Below are positions 10,054-21,639 of a stretch of 23,334 bases of DNA, piece by piece. The position numbers were made by a program, and so were the translations under genes. Position 1 is the stretch's first letter; every line of letters starts with the position of its first letter. Under the pieces are notes generated by a model, which had not been told where the DNA came from, searched no databases, and saw nothing but the letters and a program-made list of their open reading frames with translations. This DNA is from Hypsibius dujardini (taxonomy: Eukaryota; Tardigrada; Eutardigrada; Parachela; Hypsibiidae): the NCBI GenBank assembly GCA_001579985.1, contig LRSR01001548.1, forward strand, positions 1 to 23,334, given 5' to 3'.

Positions 10054-11557
10054 CGCCTATTCATCTGTTTGTCCGTCTGTATGTCGATGATCGAAGAACG
10101 AACTCCGCAAACGCATTGTATGTCTGTATCAGGCAATTCTATATCTGACACGTCAGGCTTACAGTGCGCCTTTCAGACCACCCGCAGACAGTGAGATGCC
10201 CACGCAAAACTCTATATTTGGCTACAATATTTATGTGCTAATGCACAGTGTCAGAGACGGGCGACTTACGCGCTCCCACCGTCTGTACTGTACGCCGAGG
10301 AGTACCGTCGATCCGACAGCCGACTGCCGCCAGCCCCACCACCCAACTGGTCCATCACCGGCTGGATCGTGTTCACGTCCAACGAACCAACCCGCACGAT
10401 GGTCGGAATCGGTCGTCCGGTTTGATTGAGCAGATGCGGCGGGATGTAGGACGAACGAGCAGTATCCGAGATACCCCTACACACATTATCGGCACAAAAA
10501 GGAACCGAAATTAGTCATAGATCAGGAGGGGGGATGGGATGGAGAAACCGAAGAACGAGAAAGTCAATCAATAAGCACCAACAAAAAGCAGGGCTCGCTC
10601 ACCTCGGCGTTTCATCGATGAACTTTATCCCACGCAGCCGCGCTGTATCCGTCGAGCCTGCAAATATATTCAGAATATATTTCTCATAAAAAGGAACCAA
10701 AACCCTGTGAAGAAACGTCCATGTCTGCAAAGCGTCATCAAGAAACAACGAACTTCAAACATGTAAATCCAACACATTGATTTATGAAACGAATACTCTA
10801 CCGGTAACTTTAAGGTAGGCATTGTACCAAAATGATAGTTACAGGTAAGATAATCTCAATTCTGAGACAAGATCTCCCCATCAAAATCTCACAAAAACTT
10901 GACTCAAAAAAGATCATATGACCAAATGTCCCTCACTCTAAGACCTAACGACAAACAAACCCACTCAATCATCCCAAAATAAGTAAAGAATAAAATTCGA
11001 CATAAAAAACGGAACTACATAAACGTGACGAAACGTCCTCATCTCTGAAAGCTGTATAGAAGCTGAAATTCAATCTCTGTTGAGCGAACGGCCACACATG
11101 ACGAAATGTCCCTTCTCTTAAGAAAGTCTGACAAAGAACGGCTGATCGAAAGAAAGGTAAAGGTCATATATATATTATACTTACATTTCCTCGCGGTCGT
11201 CCCGCCCGCACCGAGCGAGTCAATATTATCCACATAATCCACCACGGGTGCGTCCTGCCCTCCGTTGAGGTTGCCCAACAGCTGGTCGCTTACGCCGGAC
11301 GTCTCCCCGTCCGACAACACTGACAGCTTCGGCGAAGCCAGCGCCTCTGCGACGTCATACACCACCACAGGCTCCACACTGACGGCCAGCAGGGAATGCT
11401 CCATGCCTTTCCGCCGCGCCCTCAGGGTCCCTCCCCCTTTAGGGCCTGGAACGTGCGAGGGTTCTCCGTTCAAGGAGCCCTCCTCCGTGTCGGAGGAAAC
11501 GTGAAGGACTGGCGGAAACTTCGGCCTCTGAAATTGGTTCTCCAACTCGGAGTCCAT
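5251..11557 (-). CDS. Cyclic-nucleotide-gated cation channel subunit, invertebrate CNGB/CNG-like type, 9 exons
   Basis: Seen: coding exons 11557-11185, 10657-10603, 10476-10270, 9836-9575, 9193-8614, 8498-7787, 7617-7461, 7046-6699 and 5763-5251 join in phase to 1068 residues. The ATG at 11557 sits in a good context (AAACATGG). Residues 1-300 are low-complexity, presumably cytosolic. S1 is about 319-340, S2 356-376, S3 404-421, S4 434-450 (LLRLPKLLKL), S5 464-488, and the pore about 515-545 with filter AVGNAPEP. The C-linker has GVFVFALLIGQIRDIF. The cyclic-nucleotide-binding domain (about 610-760) has FGEISLL and GNRRTA, the phosphate-binding cassette with its Arg and Thr, then a C-helix. 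The last 280 residues are a Pro/Ser/Arg-rich tail. Known: such subunits form tetrameric plasma-membrane channels opened by cGMP or cAMP. Inferred: a beta-like or modulatory subunit, since the pore Glu of alpha subunits is absent. All introns are GT-AG except intron 6, which is GC-AG. No clear AATAAA follows the stop. The family call is firm; the subtype is tentative. Confidence 0.93.
5800..6250. repeat. Decayed tandem duplication of about 147 bp in the last CNG intron
   Basis: Two related blocks begin at 5868 (AAATCAAAAAGATGTGCC) and 6015 (AAATCAAAAAGAGAGGCG). Each is followed by TTAAATT-G-TTCATTCA, ACTGCCGAA and ATTGAATTTTGTCT in the same order. A third, weaker copy starts near 6147 (AGAGGTGCAGTAAATTCATG). 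The unit is about 132-147 bp, and the array fills much of the intron between the last two CNG exons. Confidence 0.6.
7741..7758. repeat. (ACAG)n microsatellite in CNG intron 6
   Basis: About 4.5 perfect GACA units lie within 30 bp of the GC 5' splice site of CNG intron 6. Confidence 0.9.
8546..8579. repeat. (CTGT)n-type microsatellite in CNG intron 5
   Basis: Slightly interrupted CTGT/CTGC units lie between exons 5 and 6 of the CNG gene, occupying about a third of this short intron (8499-8613). Confidence 0.9.
9241..9466. repeat. Degenerate ACACAGACAC-rich tract in CNG intron 4
   Basis: Irregular repetition of ACACAGACA with periods near 6 and 12 bp, ending in a short (AC)n run. It is the main content of the intron between 9194 and 9574. 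Confidence 0.7.
10001..10085. repeat. (CTGT)n microsatellite in CNG intron 3
   Basis: A perfect CTGT run of about ten units (10011-10053) is flanked by interrupted copies. Open frames through it (CLSVCLSV type) are by-products of the repeat. Confidence 0.95.
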
Positions 11558-11563
11558 GTTTAC

Positions 11564-11600
11564 AGACAGGTAGGCAGGCAGGCAGGCAGGCAGGCAGGGG
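11564..11600. repeat. (GGCA)n microsatellite just upstream of the CNG start codon
   Basis: AGGCAGGCAGG units lie a few bases 5' of the CNG ATG (11557), so they fall in the 5' UTR or a 5' intron border on the minus strand. Confidence 0.9.
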
Positions 11601-13486
11601 GATCAAAATCACAGTATATGAGTAGGGGAATAATATATCAATATATCCAAGTTAAGGGGGACTCTTCAAACAGTCCGCGTGGATATGGATGATGACTCAA
11701 TTGGTAGACATCCTCATCACCCTAATCTTTCCACAAAGAGAGAAAGTATAGGAATGTATACACACACATACCTATGTACACAATACATACTGCTTTTCTG
11801 AGTATCCCCGTGCAAAAAAACGAGGTAAAAGGGATTATCCACACAAACACGAAAAAACTGTGTGACATATACACGGTAAACAGTTCTGAGCAATCTGCCG
11901 AGACGAGAGTAGAGAAGAGAGGAGGACTCTCTACGGAGAGACAATGGGAACCATATCTCGCTCTCTCTCACTCACTCGCTCGCATCATTATGAAACATGG
12001 TTTGGATGAATGGATGGATGGATGCCTGCTGAAGTAATATGATTGCCGTCTCTCCCCCCGACGACGTGGGATGTGTGGGGTGCGCGGGACCGGTCGATAA
12101 ACGGCAAGACGTGTGAGAACCCCGCGGATGATGATCGTGCACCCGTGTGTGTGCTGCTAGGGAGAGAGGACTGGGAAGCGGGATGAGAAGGGAAGGAAGG
12201 ATGGTGAGAGGGAGGCTCAACACAACACATACACCCACACAGAGATACGCGTGGCCTTGTGTTGTCGTCGGCTTTCAGGGAACGACGCTCAGAACTGTGG
12301 TGAAGGGGCTCTCTCGCATAAAGAGAGAGAGAGATATGAAGTTATGACGGGAGAGGACTCTTCCATGCAGGGGGCTTTCGATGGGGCTACTCAGTGTATA
12401 TATATATGTAACGGCACGCCGCTGTTGACGAGCCGGGCGTTCTAAAACGGAACAGGTATACTTTCAACGCTTCCTCGAGTTCTTTCCGAAATTCGGTGAA
12501 ACGAAAATGATTTTCAAAATAACGATAAATAAGTAGCAGATTCTTAAAATTAAACATTATCAAAATAAAGAGTAAGTTGATTTTAAGCCATACAATTTAT
12601 AATTTTTCACGTTTTCTGATTGGTGATGATGGCAAGAAAACATACTAACGATAATCTGCGTCACAATAAAGTAAAGATTTATTTTCAAACTATATATTTT
12701 ATGTCTAAGAAACTTTGCCACTTCCGACAAGCTCGTCCGAAGCTGTCTGCACATTCTTCAAGATACTCATGTCACATTCGCGTTAAATAGTTTCATTTCA
12801 GGACCTTTGCCACGCATTCTGTCTTCACGATCGATAGGATGACTTAAAACTTCGGCTAATAAAATGAAGGAGGTGAATTTTCCGACATATGCCGCAAAGT
12901 ATGTACTGCAGCGAGATATATACCAATAATGGATGTCTGTAACTGTAAGGTACATGTACAGGTATGCTCATTTCTCTAGCCACCTGTCCACGTGATGCAT
13001 TTCCGACTCATCCTGCTTTCCGGGATTTCAACATGTGCTGCGTAATATGATTTTCCTCCCGTGGACACACAGGAATAAGTAGATCTGTGTATGTACGCAG
13101 ATATGTGTGTGTATGACTGTGGGCCTGCCTGCCCTTTATCACTGATTACGATGAGAACCAAATCACGCAATGCTTGTTGTGCCACCTTTTTGGGTCTCGC
13201 GCGCGCTGGACAGATTACTCATCATCAGCGTCAGCTCTCCTCCTCTTCAATACGGAAGCGTAATTGAGCATTTCACCTGACTCCGTTCTGTCTTGATCTT
13301 TACTAAAAAAAGGCAACTTGCATGGATTAAAAAACGAACGGGAGACTAATTGAATAGCTTTAGAAATGTATTAAGTATATAAGTAAGATTCAAAAACTGA
13401 AATTTGACATTTTCGTTGCGAATACATACTGTATATATAGAAAGAGAGCTCGATAGTGGAAGAGGAGGGAAAGATAAAGCAAACAA
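11601..13486. other. Intergenic region between MAEA and the CNG gene
   Basis: It separates the MAEA stop codon from the CNG start; both genes read on the minus strand. It contains a CT-rich tract (about 11955-11985), a GGAT run (12004-12024), a GC-rich patch (about 12040-12150) that could belong to the CNG promoter, a GAGAGAG run (about 12320) and AT-rich sequence from 12480. I see no further gene. No clear polyadenylation signal for MAEA was found. Confidence 0.5.
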
Positions 13487-16400
13487 TTATAAGACAAAGA
13501 CCCGTTGAGCATCTGACAGCTTGTAGGAGTTCTGGGTCCGTGGACAGGTGACGGTGCCGTCGTTGTCGCCGGCCATTTGAGCCAGGGCCTAAGGGTGGGG
13601 AGAGAAACAAACACTGAATAAAAGGGCATTTGCGGCGCACTATGACGCAGCAATTTACAGAGCAGCCTGTCTGTTCGTACGGGACGACGACGACGACAGG
13701 AAAACAACAACAGGCAGGCAGACATACATGTCGAACGAATAAGATAGGCAGGCAGGTAGGCAAAAAAAACAGGTTGAAAAATACACATAAGCAGGCAGAC
13801 AGGTAGAGGGTAAAACAACAGGCAGGGACTGAAATATTCAGATAGAAAGACACACCGATAGAGCAGTAGGAAGTGACAAGCAGTAGGAAGTGACAGGCAG
13901 TAGGAAGTGACAGGCAGTAGGAAGTGACAGGCAGATGGCATACAGATCGGTGGCCGAATAGAAAGAGACACAGTCAGCGAGACAGACATACGACAGACAG
14001 ACAGCTATGCCATAAAATGCGGGAAAGACAGATCGTTAATCAGGTACGATAAATGTACGATATATCGATTAGAAAAGATCAGCAGACACAAATAAACACA
14101 GAGACAAAAGTGTCTTATTTCACAGCAAGACGTTTGTATTTTATCACCGGTAGCGTTCTACGCTTTCAGTTAGTTAAATCACACACCCACTGCGCGCCCG
14201 CCCACAGCACTCACCTTCTCGCCGTAAACGTAACCGTTGGGCAGCATCATCGGCCGGTTAGTGGACTCGTTCAACGGCTCCCCGGTGATGAAGCAGACCA
14301 GCCGGGACTGTGAGCAATGGGCAAAGGGAAGGCATTCCGCTATGACGTGTAGGTTATCCTGACAGACGGGGCAGTCCTTATTCTTCACACCCGCTGTCTG
14401 TTCCGGGTCGGGAAAGCAGGCTCTGTGAAGAAAAACCCAACAAGAATCAAGATACCTTTACGTTGATCCGCCTGTACAACAACGGGCCGCGAAAATTCAG
14501 GCAGGCATGCGTACGGTGTTTTCAATGCGGACAGTCCGGCCTGCAGGGTCACCCCGAACACGGATTCGGGGCTGAGTTGGTACATTTTAACGATCTCCCG
14601 GCGGAACTCCTCAATCAACCAGTGCCATCGCGTGTCGGACAAGAGCTCCTACGGAAATGAGCAACTCCGTTAAAGACAACATCAACCTGCCGTCAAAAAA
14701 TGTAATTTAAATAAAACTCTGAAACGTGGGGGTTCACGTCTGAATTAAATTATTTACTTAATTAAAAATAAAATCAACTTTTCATGCACTGTTCATTTTT
14801 AAATTCTAAAGTAAACTGGAAATTTCGATGCCAGTACTATCACCATCCGAATAGTGAGCTCCGTTCAGTCCGATGCAAGGAGCCAAAGCTCGCGCAGAAA
14901 GGAGTGAAAAAAGGCGCAAAATTAGGCCAACGAACAATATGAGAGACGAACTACAGAATAAACATCATCAGATTGCATTGCTAGAAAAGACCCGGCAAAG
15001 CGGGCAGAATTCAAATTACTGCCCCGCCTTTTGCATATGAAATATGTCCTTTGTTTGCAGAATTTTTCCGGATAAAATGTAAAAAGCATGATAAATTATT
15101 TTAATTTAAATATAGTGATTTAAAGGAAAAGATTTTAAGCTTAAGGCAAAGCAAATTAAGATTAAAAAATAAAATCAGAATTAAACTTAATATAATCTAA
15201 ATAGTTTTATTAAAAATTTATTGATAAATAAAATTCAAAGTTAAGTAGATGAAAGTAGATCGAAAGGAAATTATATGAGAAAACCAAAACTAAAATTAAA
15301 GTAAAATAAACAGGCTGAACTGAATCACATGAGGTACAAAATTAAAGTAAATTACATTAAAACTAAATTAAGGATGAACATTTTAAAAAATTTAATGACT
15401 TGATTTAAACGAAATGATGTAAAATTGACTCTTGGACTGTCTCCAACGTACCTGGTAGGGATTGTCCGACTGCCCCTCACGATAATGCACCGCTAACAGC
15501 GTCATGGTCTTCTGGATGTCCTTCTCGTACTGCTTAAAATCCTCTAACGCTGGAAAATGCTTTCGCGCATGCAAGATAGCGTCCATACAGCCGCTACGGC
15601 CCTTCTTGATCAGTTCAATCACCTCTTGCTGCCGCAGATAAAACTCAAAGAAGCTCTACAATCAGCAATAAATCAATTCCAATATTCAGCACAACTTACG
15701 ACAAAAAATGGAACCAAAAACACCATCCGGGTCCCTACGTTTTGTTTTTTCAACCGCGACCGGTTCTCATTGCACCATGCCAAAGCCATTTCCGTTTCCC
15801 TGCGAGCCAGTGAGACCTCAATGTCACGCGCTGCCAAGAAGAGATCCATGTTCGACAGCTCCTGCAAAAAAGAACAACGACTTCCCAATTATATAATCGA
15901 GCTCACGACCGTTTTAGTTAGCGTTACTTCAATAGTGTGCTTGAATTTGAAAAAATTGAAATAAAGTTAGATCCACCAAGAAATATGGAATAAATTTAAA
16001 TCCACCGGATAAAGCTATATAAATAAAAACCTATTTTATTTATAATACATTTTCAGCATTTAAAATTAGATTTAAAATAAAGTATCGATATCATTTAATA
16101 TAAATTAAATTTACTAATTTTGAAGAAACATGTTTTTATATATTGATTTCGATTATTTTGACCACAAAAGTAAAAAATGAATTATTTGAACAGAAAAGAA
16201 GCTTTCTGAGTCATTAAAAATACCATAAAAACTTAAATTAAATTAAAATACACTTAAACAACACTATTCCTATTCTATTTGCCTACTCAACAATCAAGCA
16301 ATCAATTCACTAAAATAACACCAAAATCAGTCTTACCTCGACGTCTGTCTTCTTGGCTAACATGGTCGCTGAGTCGTAATAGCCGCAGCGGAAGCAGTAC

Positions 16401-17639
16401 TCCACCAGCATCCGATCCAGTCGCCGTTTCTCAAACAAGGCCGCGTTGCTGTCGGACAGACGCAGGTGGGACACTCGGGTCTTACATGCCCGGACTGCCG
16501 AGAGGTCCTCATCGAAACTTTCAGTTGACTGAAAGGCAAAAATATACTCATAAAAAATTCCCTCAAGCTAGTGCGTTTATAAGGTTATTTAAATTAAATA
16601 GATTTTGCATTGGCAGAAAAAACTTCGCTAAGTTTAATCTTAACTAATATAGTGTAGATTGAAAGAAAATAAAAAAACAGGCCAAATATATTAGGTCTAT
16701 CCTTTAACAACTAAAATTCACGAATTTGTTTCAAAACAGTAAAGAAAACCTTTCCTTTCAGAGCTTTCAAGGTAATAAGAATATAAAAGACAGTCGGATA
16801 CAAGTATGTAAAGTGACTTGCGTGTCCTTTAGCATCGATAGGCCTGAATTTCGTTCAAAAATAATGACATTTTTTAAAATTTAACCTGTTTAAACTGTCG
16901 AGCAAAACAATTGCTATCTTTAAAATTTATCTAACTATAACTATAAATAAATTATAACTTGTATCTAGTACATGGACTTCGCCGATGAATTAAACAAATT
17001 TACCAATAATTTGACGACTCATGTAAACTGAATAAAAAGAGAATTCATAAGTTCATTTTTTAGAACTCATTATCTTCAAATCAGTATAAAACTCAAACTC
17101 AAATTAAATAAATGAAGCAACCTTTCGTTTGAGAGCTCTGAGTCGATCCATCACCGTGTCCAAGAGCGAGACCATATGCGGGACCGAGGTGGGAGCAGCC
17201 GTCGCCAGCTGCTTCTCAATCTCATCCACAGCGGCGGCCACGGCATGCTGTTCCTTTTCGATGATCTTCTGGCTCAAACGGTAACGTTTGTTGAAGATCT
17301 CATACGGCACCTGCCAGGGGGACAAACAAATAAAGAATTCAGAAAAGAGGAAAACCTTTGCCTGAGCGGGACTGCATTTAACTGATTAATTGATTGATGG
17401 TTGGACGCTTCCAAACACAATGTTACCCCTTGATTGATTGGTTGATTGAAGTGGCCTGCACAATAACCCGTGAACCTTTGATTGATTGTTGATTGCGTTA
17501 CCTTGATGGTCGGGTGTTCCAGCGCAGTCAGTTCCGTCTGCATGGGGCTGGCCCCGACGGAGTAATCCTTTTTGGGAGAGGCTTGCATTTTCCTGGGTAA
17601 AAGCCGCGCGGAAGTAGGGGCGAAAATATCGGCACTCAT
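13487..17639 (-). CDS. MAEA: MAEA, RING E3 ligase subunit of the CTLH/GID complex, 8 exons
   Basis: Seen: exons 17639-17502, 17310-17122, 16528-16337, 15861-15739, 15655-15452, 14648-14515, 14422-14215 and 13588-13487 join to 429 residues, co-linear with animal MAEA (396 in human, from memory). Residues 1-46 are a longer N-terminus. Exon 2 carries VPYEIFNKRYRLSQK, a coiled-coil region. LisH lies at about 146-178 (RLDRMLVEYCFRCGYY), followed by CTLH. The C-terminal degenerate RING is at about 343-425 with DCPVC, the FAHC-SRLVC stretch, PMMLPNGYVYG and TCPRT. Known: MAEA (yeast Gid9/Fyv10) pairs with RMND5/Gid2 as the catalytic heterodimer of a cytosolic and nuclear ubiquitin ligase. Six of seven introns are phase 0; the intron 5'-splice site at 17121 (AAG/GTTGCT) is weak but frame and homology demand it. 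The gene lies upstream of the CNG gene in the same orientation, 1.9 kb away. No key RING residue appears lost. Confidence 0.95.
13729..14000. repeat. GGCA/ACAG-rich tract with four 17-bp tandem units in the last MAEA intron
   Basis: GGCAGGCAG and ACAGACAG clusters surround four head-to-tail copies of GCAGTAGGAAGTGACAG at 13863-13930, the first with one mismatch. The tract is inside the intron between the last two MAEA exons (13589-14214). Confidence 0.9.
17385..17500. repeat. Interspersed TGATTGAT clusters in MAEA intron 1
   Basis: Three clusters of TTGATTGATTG-type sequence at about 17380-17400, 17428-17448 and 17478-17496 are roughly 48-50 bp apart within the first MAEA intron, suggesting a decayed tandem array. 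Confidence 0.6.
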
Positions 17640-18960
17640 TCAGATCCGTGGGAGGGAAGGAAGTAAGGCAACTTTTGATTGGAAAAGTCGAACGTCGCTT
17701 CACAAATTAATTTATCATGCTTTTTGGAAACAAATACAATTAAACGTTTTGGGGCGGGCGAGAAGGGCAAACCTTTGATCAATAAAAATCACTTTCAGAA
17801 CTACCAAAAATTCAAAAAGGTACAATAAAAAGGGAATAAAAACCATGACACAACTGTATTAAAGAATTCTCCCATGCCTTTCAGCATGCGAGCTCAGTTC
17901 CGTTGACCTGGCTGCTTGGTGTTCTACATAGCATGCTTTCGTTCTCTAGTTCAAACTTTCGTTCAGCAGTCGTAGATTTTTGTTCCTTTTTGCAGACGTT
18001 ACGGTTCTTAACAATAAAGCAGGTGTTCTTGTGTCTCGGCCCTTGCTCTACAACTTAGGCCAGCGTTCTTTGATCTCGACGACAAAAATCTCAAATCCAT
18101 AAGCGACCGTTCATGGAACATCTCACCACAAGGCTACAAAACGAAAAAAAATTAAAAGCGGAAAAATATGAAACGTAATTTTGCATAAAGAAATCCCTGT
18201 TTCAAAGCATAATAGTACTGTACTGTAGCGTAATGAATTTATGTGATGGTGCGTGCCCGGGTCGCTTGATTGGTAGATTTACACGTGACTTCTCTTCACT
18301 TTTTACGGGGGTCGTGTCGCAATCGATCAATCAAGCAACATCCACAGCACCATAACACAGTCACTTACAACTTACAAGCAAGGTCTCTACCGTCGGCAAA
18401 TTTTTGCTCTGACCCCTCGAATATTTTTTATCCAGAAACTGTTTTTCTATTCGGAAAAAATGTAAACCAAAAAATTATGGGACGTAGCTAATGCGCCCAT
18501 CGTGGTGCTAGGCATCGGTAGCTTTAGCCTGTAGGTACCCCTGATAGGGCTAAACGCGTCCCTAGCCAAGCAAGCCAACTATTTTTCACTTTAAGCATTT
18601 TGTTCGTCAACCTAAGCTTTTTGTTCTCAACCTGATCCGTTCTTGTTCGGACTCCATTTGAATCGCCAAATGTTCTTCTGCAGCGGAATTTCCACTCAGC
18701 GCAGTAGGGGAATCATTTCCCATACAAACTTCGGTCTTAATTTAATTTCCACACCAAATTCCAATCCCTAGGTTTACCAACTTGGACTACCACATCAAAC
18801 ATTTTTCGACCCTCGTCTGTTTTGAAGTAAGCGAACGGAAAGCGTCCAATGAGATTGGCAGTCTAAGCCCTGTATGCTAACTTAATTTGAGTTGAAACCT
18901 TAATAGCGGTTTTCCCCACTGTCCTTTCGGTGTAATCAACCAATCAATTGACAGACCGCA
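17640..18960. other. Intergenic region upstream of MAEA and the orphan gene
   Basis: The two flanking genes diverge from here, so both promoters should lie inside. Visible structure: an imperfect inverted repeat at 18242-18357 and a compact fold-prone segment at 18479-18562. No exon with family similarity was seen. Confidence 0.5.
18242..18357. repeat. Imperfect inverted repeat, arms about 38 bp
   Basis: TGTGATGGTGCGTG...TCGCTTGATTGGT on the left pairs with the reverse complement of AATCGATCAATCAAGC...CAGCACCATAACA on the right. I count roughly 70 percent identity over 38 bp with a 40-bp spacer. It may be a small decayed MITE. Confidence 0.4.
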
Positions 18961-19374
18961 ATGGCTGATTCTGTACCCGTGAAAAAGTCGCCCGATGCCG
19001 CGAAGTTTGCCCGCGACGAGAAGGAACTCCTGCTGGGTGGAAAAGAAGTCGGTACGAACGCTCAAGGCCTAGCAAAGTCGTCTTCACAGGAATCTGTCCC
19101 CGCCAGCAGTGGAATTCCCACGGGCGCTGGGAGTTGCGGATCGCAGGCCGTCTATCCGGATAGCTCGGAGATCCATTCTAACTTCACCAGTCGAAATATG
19201 ACCGGACAAGGCTATCAGGGAGGAAACAGTGATGCGAGCACGGACGGAATCGCAGGTTACCAGTCCGGTTACGCGGAAGGGCAGACGGGAGTCGGGGGCG
19301 TTCATATTAGCAATCGCGAGGGTCTCCAGCCGCAGCAGTACGGAACACCCCACGCCCCGGGCCAGACGCAATGA
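18961..19374 (+). CDS. Unrecognised 137-residue Gly/Ser/Gln-rich protein, single exon
   Basis: An uninterrupted ATG-to-TGA frame starts in a good context (ACCGCAATGG). I recognise no family. The first 30 residues are charged and Lys/Asp-rich (MADSVPVKKSPDAAKFARDE), then comes a Ser/Gly/Gln/Asn-rich stretch with related motifs GYQGG and GYQSGYAEG, ending in Pro/Gln-rich sequence. There is no signal peptide, no membrane segment, and little hydrophobic core, so the chain is probably intrinsically disordered. The frame is distinctly GC-richer than both flanks, like the exons of its neighbours, which is the main argument that it is coding. It lies divergent from MAEA, whose start is 1.3 kb away. 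AATAAA motifs follow at about 19916 and 20068. It could instead be one exon of a longer gene; I see no partner exon. Confidence 0.5.
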   Translation: MADSVPVKKSPDAAKFARDEKELLLGGKEVGTNAQGLAKSSSQESVPASSGIPTGAGSCGSQAVYPDSSEIHSNFTSRNMTGQGYQGGNSDASTDGIAGYQSGYAEGQTGVGGVHISNREGLQPQQYGTPHAPGQTQ

Positions 19375-20570
19375 ATGCCAAGTGAATGCTATTTATTTCG
19401 GGTGATTCCGTCATAAGAGAACTTACCTTTGAAGAGGTTTAAGCTAATGTAGTGTGCTCGGTTATGTAGCCTGAATATTCCTGTTACAATGTTCGGAACC
19501 CTTACTTCGGTGATTTTCAGAGGTGGATTTCAAACGTCTCCAATTTTTTTTCTAAATCAGTTCAATATTAATGATGATTTAAAAAACTTATTTCAGTTTC
19601 ATGTCTTTGTTGCTGTTGATTTAGGAGTGTCTAAATCCGGATCATTTTGGTGTCTTCCTGTTGAGGGTTTCAACAGTGGGATAGTTTAGGAGTTTCCTGC
19701 GGATCCATCCGTAGTGGATTAGTTTTGTGTATGTTTCGGACGTTTTCTCCTGTGTGGCGGAAAGGAGGCATTCACATTTTCGTGTTTTGGAGGGAGAAAC
19801 GTTTGCAGTCCGGCGGCAACCTGTTGGCTATCCATCGATTTGCGTGATTGATAATACTGCTGTTAAGATATATTTAAAGACATTTTAAGTGGTTCAAGAA
19901 AAGTTTTTAATTTTAAATAAAATTTATTTTTCTTTCATCGAAGTCCCAAGAATAGAAAAGGATATTTAAAAGCATATTTTAATAAAAGTCACTAAATTTA
20001 CCTTAAACTATTAAACTATTGCATTTAAAGTCTTATTTCAAATGCTGAAAATATGGTTTTTCTTCTAAATAAAATAAGTTTCTTATTTAAATATATTTGA
20101 CTGGTGAGTTCAAATATATTTAATATTTTAGTTCATTCAAACTGACATTAATTGATAAACTTTCCATCGGACCAGACCGATCTTGCACCAGCATAATAGG
20201 ACTTTCGAAGTCGATTTTAATACACACATTTTAATATCTGTAAAACTTGAAGCACTGAATTCGTCTGCAGATCAAGAAACTCTACTTATCAAGCAAGAAT
20301 GAAACACAACGTCATGGCAAGCTTTCAGAGCGCTAAAACTGTTGGCTGGATGACGTTGTAACTCGTAACAACGCTCAATCACAACCAGAACCGATAATGA
20401 CTTGCATTGAAAGACCATCAATGCATTAAAAATAAAAATATATTACGCAAAGGCAATGAAAGTGAAAGGTGAGAAATACCGGTAAAGCAGAATGAGATGA
20501 ACAGCGGGAGAGCTTGGTGGAATAAAGCGGGCAACATGGTGCCCCGAAAGACCTCAGGTGTAGGTCCCGA
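19375..20570. other. AT-rich intergenic region
   Basis: This lies between the 3' ends of the plus-strand orphan gene and the minus-strand kinase gene (convergent). AATAAA on the plus strand occurs near 19916, 20068 and 20429 and could end the orphan transcript. No coding similarity was recognised. Confidence 0.5.
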
Positions 20571-21607
20571 TCAGACGATCAACGGGTGGCAAGACGCCGG
20601 ACTGTAATGCTGGCACGTTTTACATCGCTCAGGAATGAAATGCTTCGAATTTTTGTTGATGAATACGGCACTGGCCATCACCCGCTTCAAGGATGTTCTT
20701 TTATGACGGTCTTTGTCTAGCAGTCTGAAAAAAACAGTGATGGCTTCTTTATAAGTCGTGATGACAAACAGATAGACAGACAGACAAACATACAGACAGA
20801 CCGGTATATACATACAGGAAAGCAGGCATGTACTAGTATACAAGGCAAACAGACAAGCATATAGACAGATAGGTCTAGACAGCCTTTTTCGGATTACCCA
20901 TCTAAAATTGCACGACTGTCCAACGAAATATGGGGCTTTGCCGGAATTACCACCTTCTTCTCCTGGATAATCCGGTACAGTTCATAGAGATTATCGTGCG
21001 TGAAGGGCACATGACCGAACATTAGGGCAAACAGCGTGACTCCCAACGCCCACATCTCCATGGCCTGGCCGGAGTACCCTGTCTCCAACTCTTCATCCAC
21101 GCATTCCGGCGCGGTAAAAGTGGGTGTCCCGTATGGCAGTCGAACGGTGTCATCATCGTTTTCCCAAGCAACACTCAGCCCAAAGTCAATGAGCTTGACG
21201 CGGCCGAACGAGTTGAGCAGCATGTTTTCCGGCTTCAGATCTCGATGGATAATCGATTTGGAGTGGAGATATTCCACGCCACAAAGCACCTACAGAGGCA
21301 GAAAAGGTCACAGTTTATTGTATTTTAATTTTATTTATTAATTTTATCAACCTTATGGCCGTGTAGATTGTGAGTGAATAAAGGGACTCACGTCATGAAA
21401 ATAGCGGATTGCAAGTCCTTCCTTCAAAGGGGAATCTGTAACATTAATAATATGTACACTGATGAAAACATTACGGCCATAAACACTGTACAATACATGT
21501 GTCATATTTCTTTGTCTGACTGATTGACTGACTGACTGACTGACTGACTGACTGACTGACTGACTGTCTGTCTGTCTGTCTGTCCGTCTGTCTGTGTCTC
21601 GCTCTCG

Positions 21608-21639
<32 letters not shown>

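Noticed and set aside
9931-10194. Plus-strand frames rich in CLSV/CLSVCLSV
   Set aside because: They are translations of the CTGT microsatellite inside a CNG intron; the same artefact appears at 22012-22274 on the minus strand and around 21353-21658.
13863-13930. CRISPR-like array
   Set aside because: Four 17-bp units are head-to-tail with no spacers in a eukaryotic intron; it is a minisatellite.
13371-13989. Cys/Leu-rich minus-strand frames of 160 and 199 residues
   Set aside because: They arise from the GGCA/ACAG repeat tract in a MAEA intron and run across the real last exon in a different frame.
18479-18562. tRNA gene
   Set aside because: The stems resemble a cloverleaf in outline, but GTTC-type T-loop, D-loop and anticodon features are absent.
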